The position numbers were made by a program, and so were the translations under genes. A model generated the notes under the pieces. It searched no databases. It worked only from the letters and a program-made list of their open reading frames with translations, and was not told the DNA's origin. Below are positions 9,278 to 21,617 of a DNA stretch of 64,000 nucleotides, piece by piece (position 1 is the stretch's first letter; each line of letters starts with the position of its first letter). This DNA comes from Microglena sp. YARC (taxonomy: Eukaryota; Chlorophyta; Chlorophyceae; Chlamydomonadales; Chlamydomonadaceae): positions 22,897,480-22,961,479 of the forward strand of contig CM039464.1 of assembly GCA_022414725.1 (NCBI GenBank). Reading direction: 5' to 3'.

Positions 9278-12200
9278 GTGAGACACACACTGTGATGGTG
9301 TGGATGGTGATGATATGTCAACGGTATATAGCGGTTGTGGTGTGGCGATAGTGGCCAAATGGCAGCCCCGCATTACTTAATGTTGGTCAAACGACCTTGC
9401 CCTCAATATACCCCTGCCACCCCTTGGGAAGTGTTACTGATGCTGGTGAGACACACTGTGACGGTGTGTGGTGATGAAGTGGTCGGAGTGATGATAGCAG
9501 TGGTGTGGTGATAGTGCCAAATGGCAGCCCCGCGTGCTTAATGCTGTCAGAGACCTTTGTTCAAGACGACCCTGTTACCCCTATGGGCAGTGTTCCTGAG
9601 CTGGTGAGACACACACTGTGATGGGTGTGGATGGTGATGATAGTGGCAACGGTTGATGATAGCGGTTGTGGTGGTGCGATAGTGGCCAAATGCAGCCCCG
9701 CATCACTTAATGTTGGTCAAGACGACCTTGCCCTCAATATACCCCTGCCACCCCTATGGGAATTACTGATGCTGGTGAACACACTGTGACGGTGTTGTGG
9801 TGTGAAGTGGTCGGAGTTGATGATAGCAGTGGTGGTGGTGATAGTGGCCAAATGGCAGCCCCGCGTGCTTAATGCTGTCAGAGACCTTTGTTCAAGACGA
9901 CCCCTGTCACCCCTATGGGCAGTGTTCCTATGCTGTGAACACACACTGTGATGTGGATGGTGATGATAGTGGTCAACGGTGATGATAGCGGTTGTCGTGC
10001 GATAGTGGCCAAATGGCAGCCCCGCATCACTTAAGTTGGTCAAGACGACCTTGCCCTCAATATACCCCTGCCACCCCTATGTGAAGTGTTACTGATGTGT
10101 AGACACACTGTGACGGTTGTTGTTGATGAAGTGGTCGGAGTTGATGATAGCAGGGTGGTGTGATAGTGGCCAAATGCAGCCCCGCGTGGCTTAATGCTGG
10201 TCAGGATGACCTTTGTTTCAAGACGACCCCTGTCACCCCTATGGGCAGTGTTCCTGATGCTGGTGTGGTTTGATGGGTGGTGATGGCAGTGTTCCTGGCG
10301 AAATGCTGTGGACCACAGCCCCGCTTGAGTTGGTCAAGACGACCTGCTTGGCTTCACCCCTGCCATCCCTATGTGAAGTGTTACTGATGCTGGTGAGACA
10401 CACTGTGACGGTGTTGTCGGATGAAGTGTTCGGAGTTGGATGATAGCAGTGTGTGGTGGTGATAGTGGCCAAATGGCAGCCCCGCGTCTTAATGCTGTCA
10501 GGATTGACCTTTTGTTTCAAGACGACCCTGTCACCCTATGGGCCCTGATGGTGAGACACACACTGTGAGTGTGTGATGGTGATGATAGTTTCAACTGATA
10601 GCGGTTGTGGTGTGGATAGTGGCCAAATGCACCCCGCATCACTTAACAAGACAGCCCTCAATATACCCCTCTATGAAGTGTTACTGATGCTGGTGAGACA
10701 CACTGTGACGTGTTGGTGGTGATGAATGGTCGGAGTTGATGATAGCAGTGTGGGTTGGTGATAGTGGCCAAATGCACCCCGCGTGGCTTAATGCTGGTCA
10801 GGATGACCTTTGTTCAAGACGACCCCTGTCACCCCTATGGGCAGTGTTCCTGATGCTGGTGAGACACACACTGTGATGGTGTGGATGGTGATGATAGTGG
10901 TCAATGATGATAGCGGTTGTGGGTGGCGATAGTGGCCAAATGGCACCCCGCATCCACTTAATGTTGGTCAAGACGGACCTTGCCCTCAATATACCCCTGC
11001 CACCCTATGTGAAGTGTTACTGATGCTGGTGGAGAACACACTTGTGACGGGTTGGTGGTTGATGAAGTGGGTCGGAGTTGATGATAGCATGTTGGTTGAT
11101 ATTGGCCAAATGGCAGCCCCGCGTGGCTTAATGCTGGTCAGGATGACCTTTGTTTCAAGACGACGCCCTGTCCACCCCTCAATGGGCAGTGTTCCTGATG
11201 CTGGTGAGACACACACTGTGATGGTGCGGATTTGATGATATGGTGCAATTTGATGATACGGCTTGTGGTCGGTGGCGATAGTGGCCAAATGGCAGCCCCG
11301 CAATCACTTCAATGTTGGTCAAGACGACCTGCCCTCAATATACCCCTGCCACCCGTATGTGAAGTGTTACTGATGCTGGTGAGACCCAACACTGTGACGG
11401 TGTTGGTGGTGATGAAGTGTCGGAATTGATGATAGCAGTGGTGGTGGTGATAGTGGCCAAACTTGGCAGCCCCGCGTGGCTTAATGCTGGTCAGGATGAC
11501 CTTTGTTTTCAACGACACCCCTGTCACCCCTATGGCAGTGTTCCGATGCTGCGTGAGACACACACTGTGATGGTGGTGGATGGTGATGATAGTGGTCAAC
11601 GGTGATGATAGCGGTACAGGTTTGTGTGGTGGCGATAGATGCCAAATGGCAGCCCCGCATCACTTAATGTTGTCAAGACGACCTTGCCCTCAATATACCC
11701 CTGCCACCCCTATGGAAGTTGTTACTGATGCTGGTGAGACACACTGTGACGGTGTTGTGGTGATGAAGTGGTCGGAGTTGATGATAGCATGGTGGTGGTG
11801 ATAGTGCCAAATGCAGCCCCGCGTGCTTAATTGCTGGTCAGGATTGACCTTTGTTTCAAGACGACCCCTGTCACCCCTATGGGCAGTTCCTGATGCTGGT
11901 GAGAACACACACTGTGATGGTGTGAGATGGTATGATAGTGGTCAACGGTGATTGATAGCGGTTTCGGGTGGTAAGGCGATAGTGGCCAAATGGCAGCCCC
12001 GCATCACTTAATGTTGGTCAAGACGACCTTTGCCCTCAATATACCCCTGCCACCCCTATGTGAAGTGTTACTGATGCTGGTGAGACACACTGTGACGGTG
12101 TTGTTGGGTGATGAAGGTGTGGTCGAGTTGATGAATAGCAGTGGTGTGTGGTGATAGTGGCCCAAATGCAGCCCCGCGTGGCTTAATGGCTGGTCAGGAT

Positions 12201-15200
12201 GACCTTGTTTCAAAGACGACCCCTGTCACCCCTATGGGCAGTGTTTCCTGATGCTGGTGAGAACACACACTGTGATGTGTGTGGATGTGATGATGATAGT
12301 GAAGTCAACGGTGATGATAGCGGTTTGGTGGTGGCGATAGTGCCCAAATGGCAGCCCCGCATCACTGAATGTTTGTCCAAGACGACCTTGCCCTCAATAT
12401 ACCCCTGCCACCCCTTCAAGGACGATGGGAAGTGTTACTGATGTCTGGATGAGACACACTGTGACGCGTGTTGGATTGGTGATGAATGTCGGAGTTGATA
12501 TAGCATTGGTGGTGGTGATATGGTGGCAAGACAAATGGCAGCCCGCGTGGCGGTTTATATGCTGGTCAGATGACCTTTGTTTCAAGACGACCCCTGTCAC
12601 CCTATGGGCAGTGTTCCTGCATGCTGGTGAAGACACACACTGTGATGGTGTGGATGGTGATGATAGTAGTGGTCAACCTCTGGATATCCCTTGATGTAGC
12701 GGTTGTGGTTGGTTCGATAGTGGCCAAATGGCAGCCCCGCATCACTTAATGTTGGTCAAGACGACCTTGCCCTCAATTATACCCCTGCCACCCCTATGGA
12801 AGTGTTACTTGATGCTGGTGAGACACACTGTGACGGTGTTGGTGGTGCATGAAGTGGTCGGAGTGATGATAGCAGTTGGTGGTGGTGATAGGGCCAAATG
12901 GCAGCCCCGCGTGGCTTAATGCTGGTCAGGATGACCTTTGTTTCAAGACGACCCCTGGTCACCCTTATGGCAGTGTTCCTGATGCTGGTGAGGACACCAC
13001 ACTGTGATGCGTGTGGATGGTGATTGATACGTCACCCCTGGTCAACGTTGTGGTGGTGATGTAGCGGTGAAATGGGTCTGTGCCCTTCAATATACCCCTG
13101 CGATAGTGGCAAATGGCAGCCCCCGCATCATCTTCACGAATGTTGTTCAAGACGAACCTTGCCCTCAATTATACCCCTGCCACCCCTATGGGAAGTGTTA
13201 CTGATGCTTGGTGAGAACACACTGGTGACCGGTGTGTTGTGGTGAAGTTGTCGGAGTTGATGATTAGCAGTTGGTGGTGGTGATTAGTGGCCCAAAATGG
13301 CAGCCCCGCGTGGCTTAATGCTGGTCAGGATGACCTTTGTTTCAAGACGACCCCTGTCACCCCTATGGGCAGTGTTCCTGATGCTGGTGAGACACACACT
13401 GTGATGGTGTGGATGGTGATGATAGTGGTCAACGGTTGATGATAGCGCGTTGTGGTGGTGGCGATAGTGGCCAAATGGCAGCCCCCGCATCACTTAATGT
13501 TGGTCAAGACGACCTGCCCTCAATATTTACCCCTGCCACCCTATGGGAAGTGTTACTGATGCTGGTGAGACACACTGTGACGTGTGTTGGTGATGAATGT
13601 GGTCGGAGTTGATGATAGCAGTGGGTGGTTGATAGTGGCCAAATGGCAGCCCCGCGTGCTTTAATGCTGGTCAGGAATGACCTTTGTTCAAGCGACCCCT
13701 GTCACCCCTATGGGGCAGTGTTCCTGATGTGAGACACACACTGGATTGGTGTGGATGTGGTCGAACGTCGTGATAGGCGGTCGTGAAGTGGTCAACGGTG
13801 ACCCCCATCCCCCGCCGACTCAACGTTAGCGGTTTCAAAGACGACCCATTCGTAGGCAAGTCCACCTAGGCTCCAAGCCCCATGGCGACTGTGGCGCAAA
13901 CTGTGGCACGGATGCTTCGGGTGTGGCCCCGCATACCACAACTGTATGAAGTCCGGTCGGAGTTTGAATGTAGCGCAGTCGGTCGAGGTGAGACGACCTT
14001 TGCATTATGCTGGTCGGAACGCTTTGTTTCAAAGGACGGGACCCCTGCCACCCCTATGTGAAGTGTTCCTGTATGGTGACACACACCTTGGTGAGAAGTG
14101 GCGTGGCACTGACTGAGCGGTCTGTCACGGTCCCCGTTATGTGGCCCAAATTGGCATCACTGGGAACTGTTGGTCAAGACGACCTTGCCCTCAATATACC
14201 CCTTGCCCACCCCTATGGGAAGTGTTAACTGATGCCTGGTGAGACACACTGTGACGGTTGTTGGGTGGTATGAAGTGGTCGGAGTTGATGATAGCAGTGT
14301 TTGGTGCACTAGTGGCCAAATTGGCACCCCGCGTGGGCTTAATGCTGTCAGGATGACTCTTGTTTTCAAGACGACACCCTGTCACCCCCTATGATGGCAG
14401 TGTTCCTCCTGATGCTGGTGAGACACACACTGTGATGGTGTGGATGGTGATGGATAGTCGCGTCAACGGGTGAATGATAGCGGGTACGCTTGTGGTGTGG
14501 CGATAGTGGCAAATGCGTAGCCCCGCATCACCAAAGGTCAAGAACGACCTTGCCCTCCAAAATATACCCCTGCCACCCCTATGGGAAGTCGCTTGATGCT
14601 GGTCGGAGACACACTGTGACGGTGTGATTGGTGGTGATGAAGTGGTCGGAGTGGGATAGCAGTGGCTGGTGGTAGATAGTGGCCAAATGGCAGCCCCGCG
14701 TGCTTAATGCTGTCAGGATGACCTTTGTTTCAATGACGACCCCTTCACCCTAGGCAAAGTGTTCCCTGATGTCCCTGGTGAGACACACCTGTACCATGGG
14801 TATGATTCTACAGTGGAGGTGATATAAGCGAGGTACTTTATACAGCGGCGTAGGGGGCCCTTTTAACCGAATGGATCATCGCGCTGACTCTCCGGATCGG
14901 CAATAGTGTGTCATATGGCATCTTACTTTGTTCGTCAGAGAACGACAGCTCCCTTTGGCGGCCCCCCACCATCCCTCATATTCAAAGTGTACGCTCACCC
15001 TATGCACTCGAAGCACCCCGAGTGAATTCACTCGATGATTGTGTTGCTACGTGTGTATGTAGCACACAACACAGCGGACCGGCTGTTGGTCTTTCGCACG
15101 CGAGATCCTCATCAGCGTTCTCCTGAAGTGGTCGCCTGTGGCAGTCGTGGTGGGATAGTGCCAAATGGCACCCCGGCAATCACTGAAGTTCAGACGGTCA

Positions 15201-18200
15201 ATGGGCGCCAGCCAAGCCTACGATACTTGCGCGGCCAATGCCAATGTCCGTTCCTCACAGTGTCCACCGCCTCGACCGGTGGAACCGGATGGTGCCTGGG
15301 TGTGCGACCGATCTGTGTTTGCAAACGGTTGAGATCAGCGGGTTGGCGTTATCGCTCCCCGATCCAGCAGTGGTGGCGATAGTGGCCAAATGGCAGCCCC
15401 GCCATCCCGGCTTAATGTTTGGTCAGGATGGACGACCTTGTTTCAAAGACGCCTACATACCCCTGTCACCCCTATCGGGCAGTGTTCACTGATGCTTCGG
15501 TGAGACACAGCCTGTGATGGTGTGGATGTATATAGTTTGGTCAACGGTGATGAGTTACGGTTGTGTGTGCGATAGTGGCCAAATGGCAGCCCCCATCACC
15601 TAATGTTGGCTCAAAGACGACCTTAGCCCTCAATATACCCCTGCCACCCCTATGGGAAGTGTACTGATGGCGTGAACACACTGTGACGGTGTTGTGTGAT
15701 GAAGTGGTCGGAGTTGATGATAGCCAGTGGTGTGGGCGATGTGGCCAAATGCAGCCCCCCGTGAGCTTAATGCTGGTCAAGTATGAACCTTTGTTTCAAG
15801 ACGACCCCTGTCACCCTATTGGGCAGTTTCCTGATCTTGGTGAGACACAACACCTGTGATGGTGTGGCATGGTGCATGACTAGGGCAATCGGTGATGATA
15901 GCGTTGTGTCGTCTGGCGATAGTGGCCAAATGGCAAGCCCCGCCATAACTGAATGTTGTCAAGAACGACCTGCCCTCAATATACCCCTGCCCACCCCTAT
16001 GGGAATTGTTACTGATGCTGTGAACACACTGTGACGGTGTTGGGTGATGACCAGTGGTCGGATTGATGATAGCATGTTGGTGATAGTGGCCAAATGGCCA
16101 GCCCCGCGTGCTTAATGCTCGTCAGATGACCTTTGTTTCAAGACGACCCCTGTCACCCCTAGTGGCAGTGTTTCCTGATGCTGTGAGACACACCACTGTG
16201 ATGTGTGGATGTATGAATAGTGGTCAACCGGTGATGATAGCGGTTGTTGTTGGGCGATAGTGGCCAAATGCAAGCCCCGCATCAACTGAATGGTGCTCAA
16301 GACGACCTTGCCCTCAAATATACCCCTGCCACCCCTATGGGAAGTGTTACTGATGCTGGTAGACACACTGTGACGGTGTGGTGGGCATGAAGTGTCGGAG
16401 TTGATGATACAGGTGGTGGTGAAGTGGCCAAAATGGCAACCCGCGTGCTTAATGCTGGGTCAGGATACCTTTGTTTCACAGACGACCCCTGTCACCCCTA
16501 TGGGCAGTGTCCTGCATGCTGTTAACACACACTGTTATGGGTGATGTGATGATAGTGGTCAACGGTGATGAAGCGGTGTGGTTGGGGCGATATGGCCAAA
16601 TGCAGCCCGCATCACTTATGTTGGTCCAAGACGACCTTGCCCTCAATATACCCCGCCACCCCATGGAAAAGTGTTATGATCTGTGAGACACACTTTTGAC
16701 GCGTAGTGTGATAAGTGTCGAGTGATGATAGCAGTGGTGTGATAGTGGCCAAATGGCAGCCCCGCGTGGCTTAATGCTGTCAGGATGACCCTTTGTTTTC
16801 AAGACACCCCTGTCACGCCCTATGGCAGTGTTCCTGATGCTGGTGAGGACACACACTGAGATGTGATGGTGCATGATAGTGGTCAACGGGATGAATAGCG
16901 TTGTGTGGTTCGCGATAGGGCCAAATGGCAGCCCCGCATCACCTGAAATGCCTTGCGTAAGACGACCTTGCCCCTCAATATACCCCTGCCACCCCTATGC
17001 GAAGTTACTGATGCCTGGTGAGACCAACTGCTGACGTGTGTGGGCATGAAGTGGTCGCGAGTTGAGGATAGCAGTTGGTGGTGTGATAGTGCCAAATGCA
17101 CCCCGCGTGCTTAATGCTGGTCAGGATGACCTTTGTTTCAGACGACCCTGTCACCCCTATGGGCAGTGTTCCTGATGCTGCGTGGACACACACTGTGATG
17201 GTTGGATGGTCATATAGTGTCAACGGTATGAGAGCGTTGTGGTGGTGCGAATCCAAATGGCAGCCCCGCCATCACTTAATGTTGGTCCAAACGACCTTGC
17301 CGCTCAAATTACCCTGCCACCCCTTGAAGGTTCACTATGCTGTGAGACACACTGTGACGTGTTGGTGCTGATTGAAGTGGTCGAGAGTTGATGCATAGCA
17401 GTGGTGCGTGTGATAGTGGCCAAATGGCAAGCCCCGCGTGGCTTAATTGCTGGTCAGGATGACCTTTTTCAGACGACCCTGTCACCCCTATGGGCAGTGT
17501 TTTCCTGATGCTGGAGACACAACACTGTCTGATGGTCGTGATGTGATGATATGTGTCAACGGTGAATGCATAGCGTTTCTGGTGGTGCCGATAGTGGCCA
17601 AATGCCAGCCCCGCATCACGCAATGTTGTCAAGACGACCTTGCCCTCAAATACCCCTGCCCACCCATGGAATGTGTTACTGATGCTGTAGACCACACGTG
17701 ACGGTGTTGTGGTAGAATGTCGGAGTTGATGAAGCAGTGTCGGTGTTGAATAGTGGCCAAATGGCAGCCCGCGGCTTAATGCTGGTCAGGATGACCTTTG
17801 TTTCAAGACGACCCTCGTCACCCCTATTGGGCCAAGTGCTTCCTGAATGCTGTGAGACACACCACTGTGCATGGTGTGATGTGATGATAGTGGTTCAACG
17901 GTGATGATAGCGGCTTGTGGTGCGTGCGATAGTGCCAAATGCAAGCCCCGCATCACTTGAATGTTGGTCAAACGACCTTGCCCTCAATATACCCCCCACC
18001 CCTATGAGGAAGTGTACTGATGCTGTGAGACACACTGAGACGGTGTTGGTGTGTGATGAAGTGTCGAGTTGAATGATAGCAGATGGTGTTATATGCGCCA
18101 AATGGCAAGCCCCCGCGTGGCTTAATGCTGGTCAGGATTACCTTTGTTCAAGACGACCCCTGTCACCCCTATGGCAGTGTTCCTGATGCTGTGCCAGACA

Positions 18201-20617
18201 CACACTGTGCATCGGTGGATGTGATGATAGTGGGTCAACGGGTGATGATAGCGCGTTGTGTGTGCGATAGTGCCAAAAATGGCAGCCCCGCCATCACTAA
18301 TGTTCGTCAAGACGACCTTGCGCCTCAATATACCCTGCCACCCCTATTGAAGTGTTATGATGCTGGCTGAGACACACTGTGACGTGTTGGTGGTGACTGA
18401 AGTGGTCGGAGTTTGATTCATAGCAGTTGGTGGTGGTGATAGTGCCAAATGCAGCCCCGCGTGCTTAATGCTGGTCAGGATGACCTTTGTTCAAGACGAC
18501 CCCGTCACCCCTATGGGCAGTGTTCCGTATCGGTGAGACACACAACTGTGATGGGTGGATGGATGATAGTGTCAACGGTGATATAGCGGTTGTGGTGCGA
18601 TAGTGGCCAAATGGCAGCCCGGCATCACTGAATTGTTGCGTCAAGACGACCTTGCCCTCAATATTAACCCCTGCCACCCCTATGCGGAAGTGTGTATGAT
18701 GCTGGTGAAGACACACTTGACGGGGGTGGTGGCTGATGAAGTGCGTCGGAGTTGATGAAGCAGTGGGCGTGGATAGTGCAAAATGGCAGCCCCGCTGCTT
18801 AATGCTGGTCAGATGACCTTTGTTCAAGACGCCCCTGTCACCCCTATGCAGTGTTCCTGATGCTGCTAGACACACACTGTGATTGGTGTGGATGGTGATG
18901 ATAGTGGTCAACGGTGATGAACGCGTTGTGTAGGTGCGATATGGCCAAATGCAGCCCCGCATCACTTACATGTTGGTCAAGACGACCTTGCCCTCAATAT
19001 ACCCCTCCACCCCTATGGGAAGTGTTACTGATGCTGTGAGAACACAACTGTACGGTTGTTGGTGGTGATGAAGTGTCGGAGTTGATGATAGCAGTGTGTG
19101 TGATATGCAAATGCCAGCCCCCGTGCTTAATGCTGGTCAGGATGACCTTGTTTTCAAGACGACCCTGGTCACCGCCGTATGGCAGTGGTTCCTGATGCTG
19201 GTGAGCACACACCACTGTGGATGGCTGTGGATGGTGATATAGTGGTCAACGGTGATGATACGTCTTGTGTGGTGCCGATAGTGCCAAATGGCAGCCCGCT
19301 CACTGAAATTTGGTCAAGACGACCTGCCCTCAAGATACCCGCCACCCTATGGGAAGTAGATGCTGGAGACACAACTGTGACGGTGTTGTAGGATGAAGTG
19401 GTCGGAAGTTCGATGATAGCAGTGGTGGGGTGATAGTGGCAAAATGCAAGCCCCCTGCTTAATGCTGTCAGGATGACCTTTGTTTCAAGACGACCCTGTC
19501 AACCCCTATGGCAGTGTTCCTGATGCTGTTGAGACACACACTGTGATGGTGGATGTTGATGATAGTGGTCACGGTGATGATTAGCGTTGTGGTGCGATAT
19601 TGGCCAAATGCAGCCCCGCATCACTTAAGTTGGTCAAGACGACCTTGCCCTCAATATACCCCTTTGCCACCCCGTATGGGAATGTTACTGATGCTGTGAG
19701 ACACACTTGACGGTGTTGGTGGTGAGAAATGGTCGAGTTGATAAGCAGTGGTGGTGGTGATAGTGGCCCAAACCCATGCAGCCCCGCGTGGCTTAATGCT
19801 GGTCAGGATACCTTTGTTCAAGACGACCCCTGCCCACCCCTAGGGAGGTTCCTGATGCTGGTGAGAACACACACTTTGATGGTTGGCATGGTGATGATAG
19901 TGGCAACGTATGATAGCGGTTGTGGTGTGGCGATAGTGGCCAAATGGCAGCCCCGCATTACTTAATGTTGGCAAGACACTTCGCCCCCAATTACCCCTGC
20001 CACCCCTGTGGAAGTGTTACCAGTACTTAAATTTAAAATACAAATGATGCTGGTTGAGGACACGACTGTGACGGTGTTGTGCGTGATGAAGTGCGGCGGA
20101 TTGATGATAGCAGTGGGTGGGATAGTGCCAAATGCCAGCCCCCGCGTGCTTATGCTGTCAGGATGACCCTTGTGTTCAAGACACCCCTGGTACCCCTTGG
20201 GACAGGTTCCCTGATGCTGGTGAGACACACACTGTGCATAGGTTGTGATTGATCATATGGCAACGGTGATGATAGCGTTGTGGTGGTGGCGAAGTGCCAA
20301 ATGGCAGCCCCGCATCACTTAAGTTGGTCAAGACGACCTGCCCTCAATAACCCCTGCCCACCCTATGGGAAGTGTTACTGATGCTTGAGACACACTGTGA
20401 CGTGTTGTGCTAGAAGTGCGTCGCGAGTTGATGATAGCAGTGTGGTGGTCGATATGGCCAAAGCAGCCCCGCGTGGCTTTAATGCTGGTCAGGATGACCT
20501 TTGTTTCAAGACGACCCCTGTCCACCCCATGCGCGAGTGTTCCTGATGCTGGTGAGACACACACTGTGATGGTGTGGATTGATGATAGTGGTCAACGGTA
20601 TGATAGCCGGTGTGTCG
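9278..20617 (+). repeat. Satellite array of two alternating ~165-170 bp monomers
   Basis: Two monomer types alternate, giving a dimer of roughly 330-340 bp and about 34 dimers before the gap. Type 1 contains CATCACTTAATGTTGGTCAA and CTCAATATACCCCTGCC. Type 2 contains CGTGGCTTAATGCTGGTCAG and TTCAAGACGACCCCTGTC. Both share GATAGTGGCCAAATGGCAGC at the joint and CTGATGCTGGTGAGACACAC in the middle. Each monomer matches the 3' part of the exon at 9155-9277 plus the start of its intron, keeping the GTGAGAC donor-like word. Type 1 lacks one base within ATACCCC relative to type 2, shifting the exon frame. Single-base indels are very frequent, especially lost or gained G and T, as expected of uncorrected long reads. 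Short frames within the array are not genes. Confidence 0.9.
13700..15360. other. Scrambled, partly non-satellite stretch inside the array
   Basis: Within the satellite, about 13,740-14,130 and 14,790-15,350 lose most monomer similarity. The second part looks like unique, compositionally even sequence and then returns to satellite. No gene or transposon signature was found. A low-quality consensus or misjoined read is as likely as a real insertion. Confidence 0.4.
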
Positions 20618-21617
20618 NNNNNNNNNNNNNNNNNNNNNNNNNNNNNNNNNNNNNNNNNNNNNNNNNNNNNNNNNNNNNNNNNNNNNNNNNNNNNNNNNNN
20701 NNNNNNNNNNNNNNNNNNNNNNNNNNNNNNNNNNNNNNNNNNNNNNNNNNNNNNNNNNNNNNNNNNNNNNNNNNNNNNNNNNNNNNNNNNNNNNNNNNNN
20801 NNNNNNNNNNNNNNNNNNNNNNNNNNNNNNNNNNNNNNNNNNNNNNNNNNNNNNNNNNNNNNNNNNNNNNNNNNNNNNNNNNNNNNNNNNNNNNNNNNNN
20901 NNNNNNNNNNNNNNNNNNNNNNNNNNNNNNNNNNNNNNNNNNNNNNNNNNNNNNNNNNNNNNNNNNNNNNNNNNNNNNNNNNNNNNNNNNNNNNNNNNNN
21001 NNNNNNNNNNNNNNNNNNNNNNNNNNNNNNNNNNNNNNNNNNNNNNNNNNNNNNNNNNNNNNNNNNNNNNNNNNNNNNNNNNNNNNNNNNNNNNNNNNNN
21101 NNNNNNNNNNNNNNNNNNNNNNNNNNNNNNNNNNNNNNNNNNNNNNNNNNNNNNNNNNNNNNNNNNNNNNNNNNNNNNNNNNNNNNNNNNNNNNNNNNNN
21201 NNNNNNNNNNNNNNNNNNNNNNNNNNNNNNNNNNNNNNNNNNNNNNNNNNNNNNNNNNNNNNNNNNNNNNNNNNNNNNNNNNNNNNNNNNNNNNNNNNNN
21301 NNNNNNNNNNNNNNNNNNNNNNNNNNNNNNNNNNNNNNNNNNNNNNNNNNNNNNNNNNNNNNNNNNNNNNNNNNNNNNNNNNNNNNNNNNNNNNNNNNNN
21401 NNNNNNNNNNNNNNNNNNNNNNNNNNNNNNNNNNNNNNNNNNNNNNNNNNNNNNNNNNNNNNNNNNNNNNNNNNNNNNNNNNNNNNNNNNNNNNNNNNNN
21501 NNNNNNNNNNNNNNNNNNNNNNNNNNNNNNNNNNNNNNNNNNNNNNNNNNNNNNNNNNNNNNNNNNNNNNNNNNNNNNNNNNNNNNNNNNNNNNNNNNNN
21601 NNNNNNNNNNNNNNNNN
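20618..21617. other. Assembly gap of exactly 1000 N
   Basis: A run of 1000 undetermined bases, probably a placeholder size. Satellite lies on the left and LINE leader sequence on the right, so the true length and content are unknown. Confidence 0.98.

Noticed and set aside
9278..20617. Dozens of 60-120 codon ORFs in the satellite
   Set aside because: They arise on both strands from the same monomer and are cut by random indels. Only the exon-derived frame is meaningful and it is not intact.
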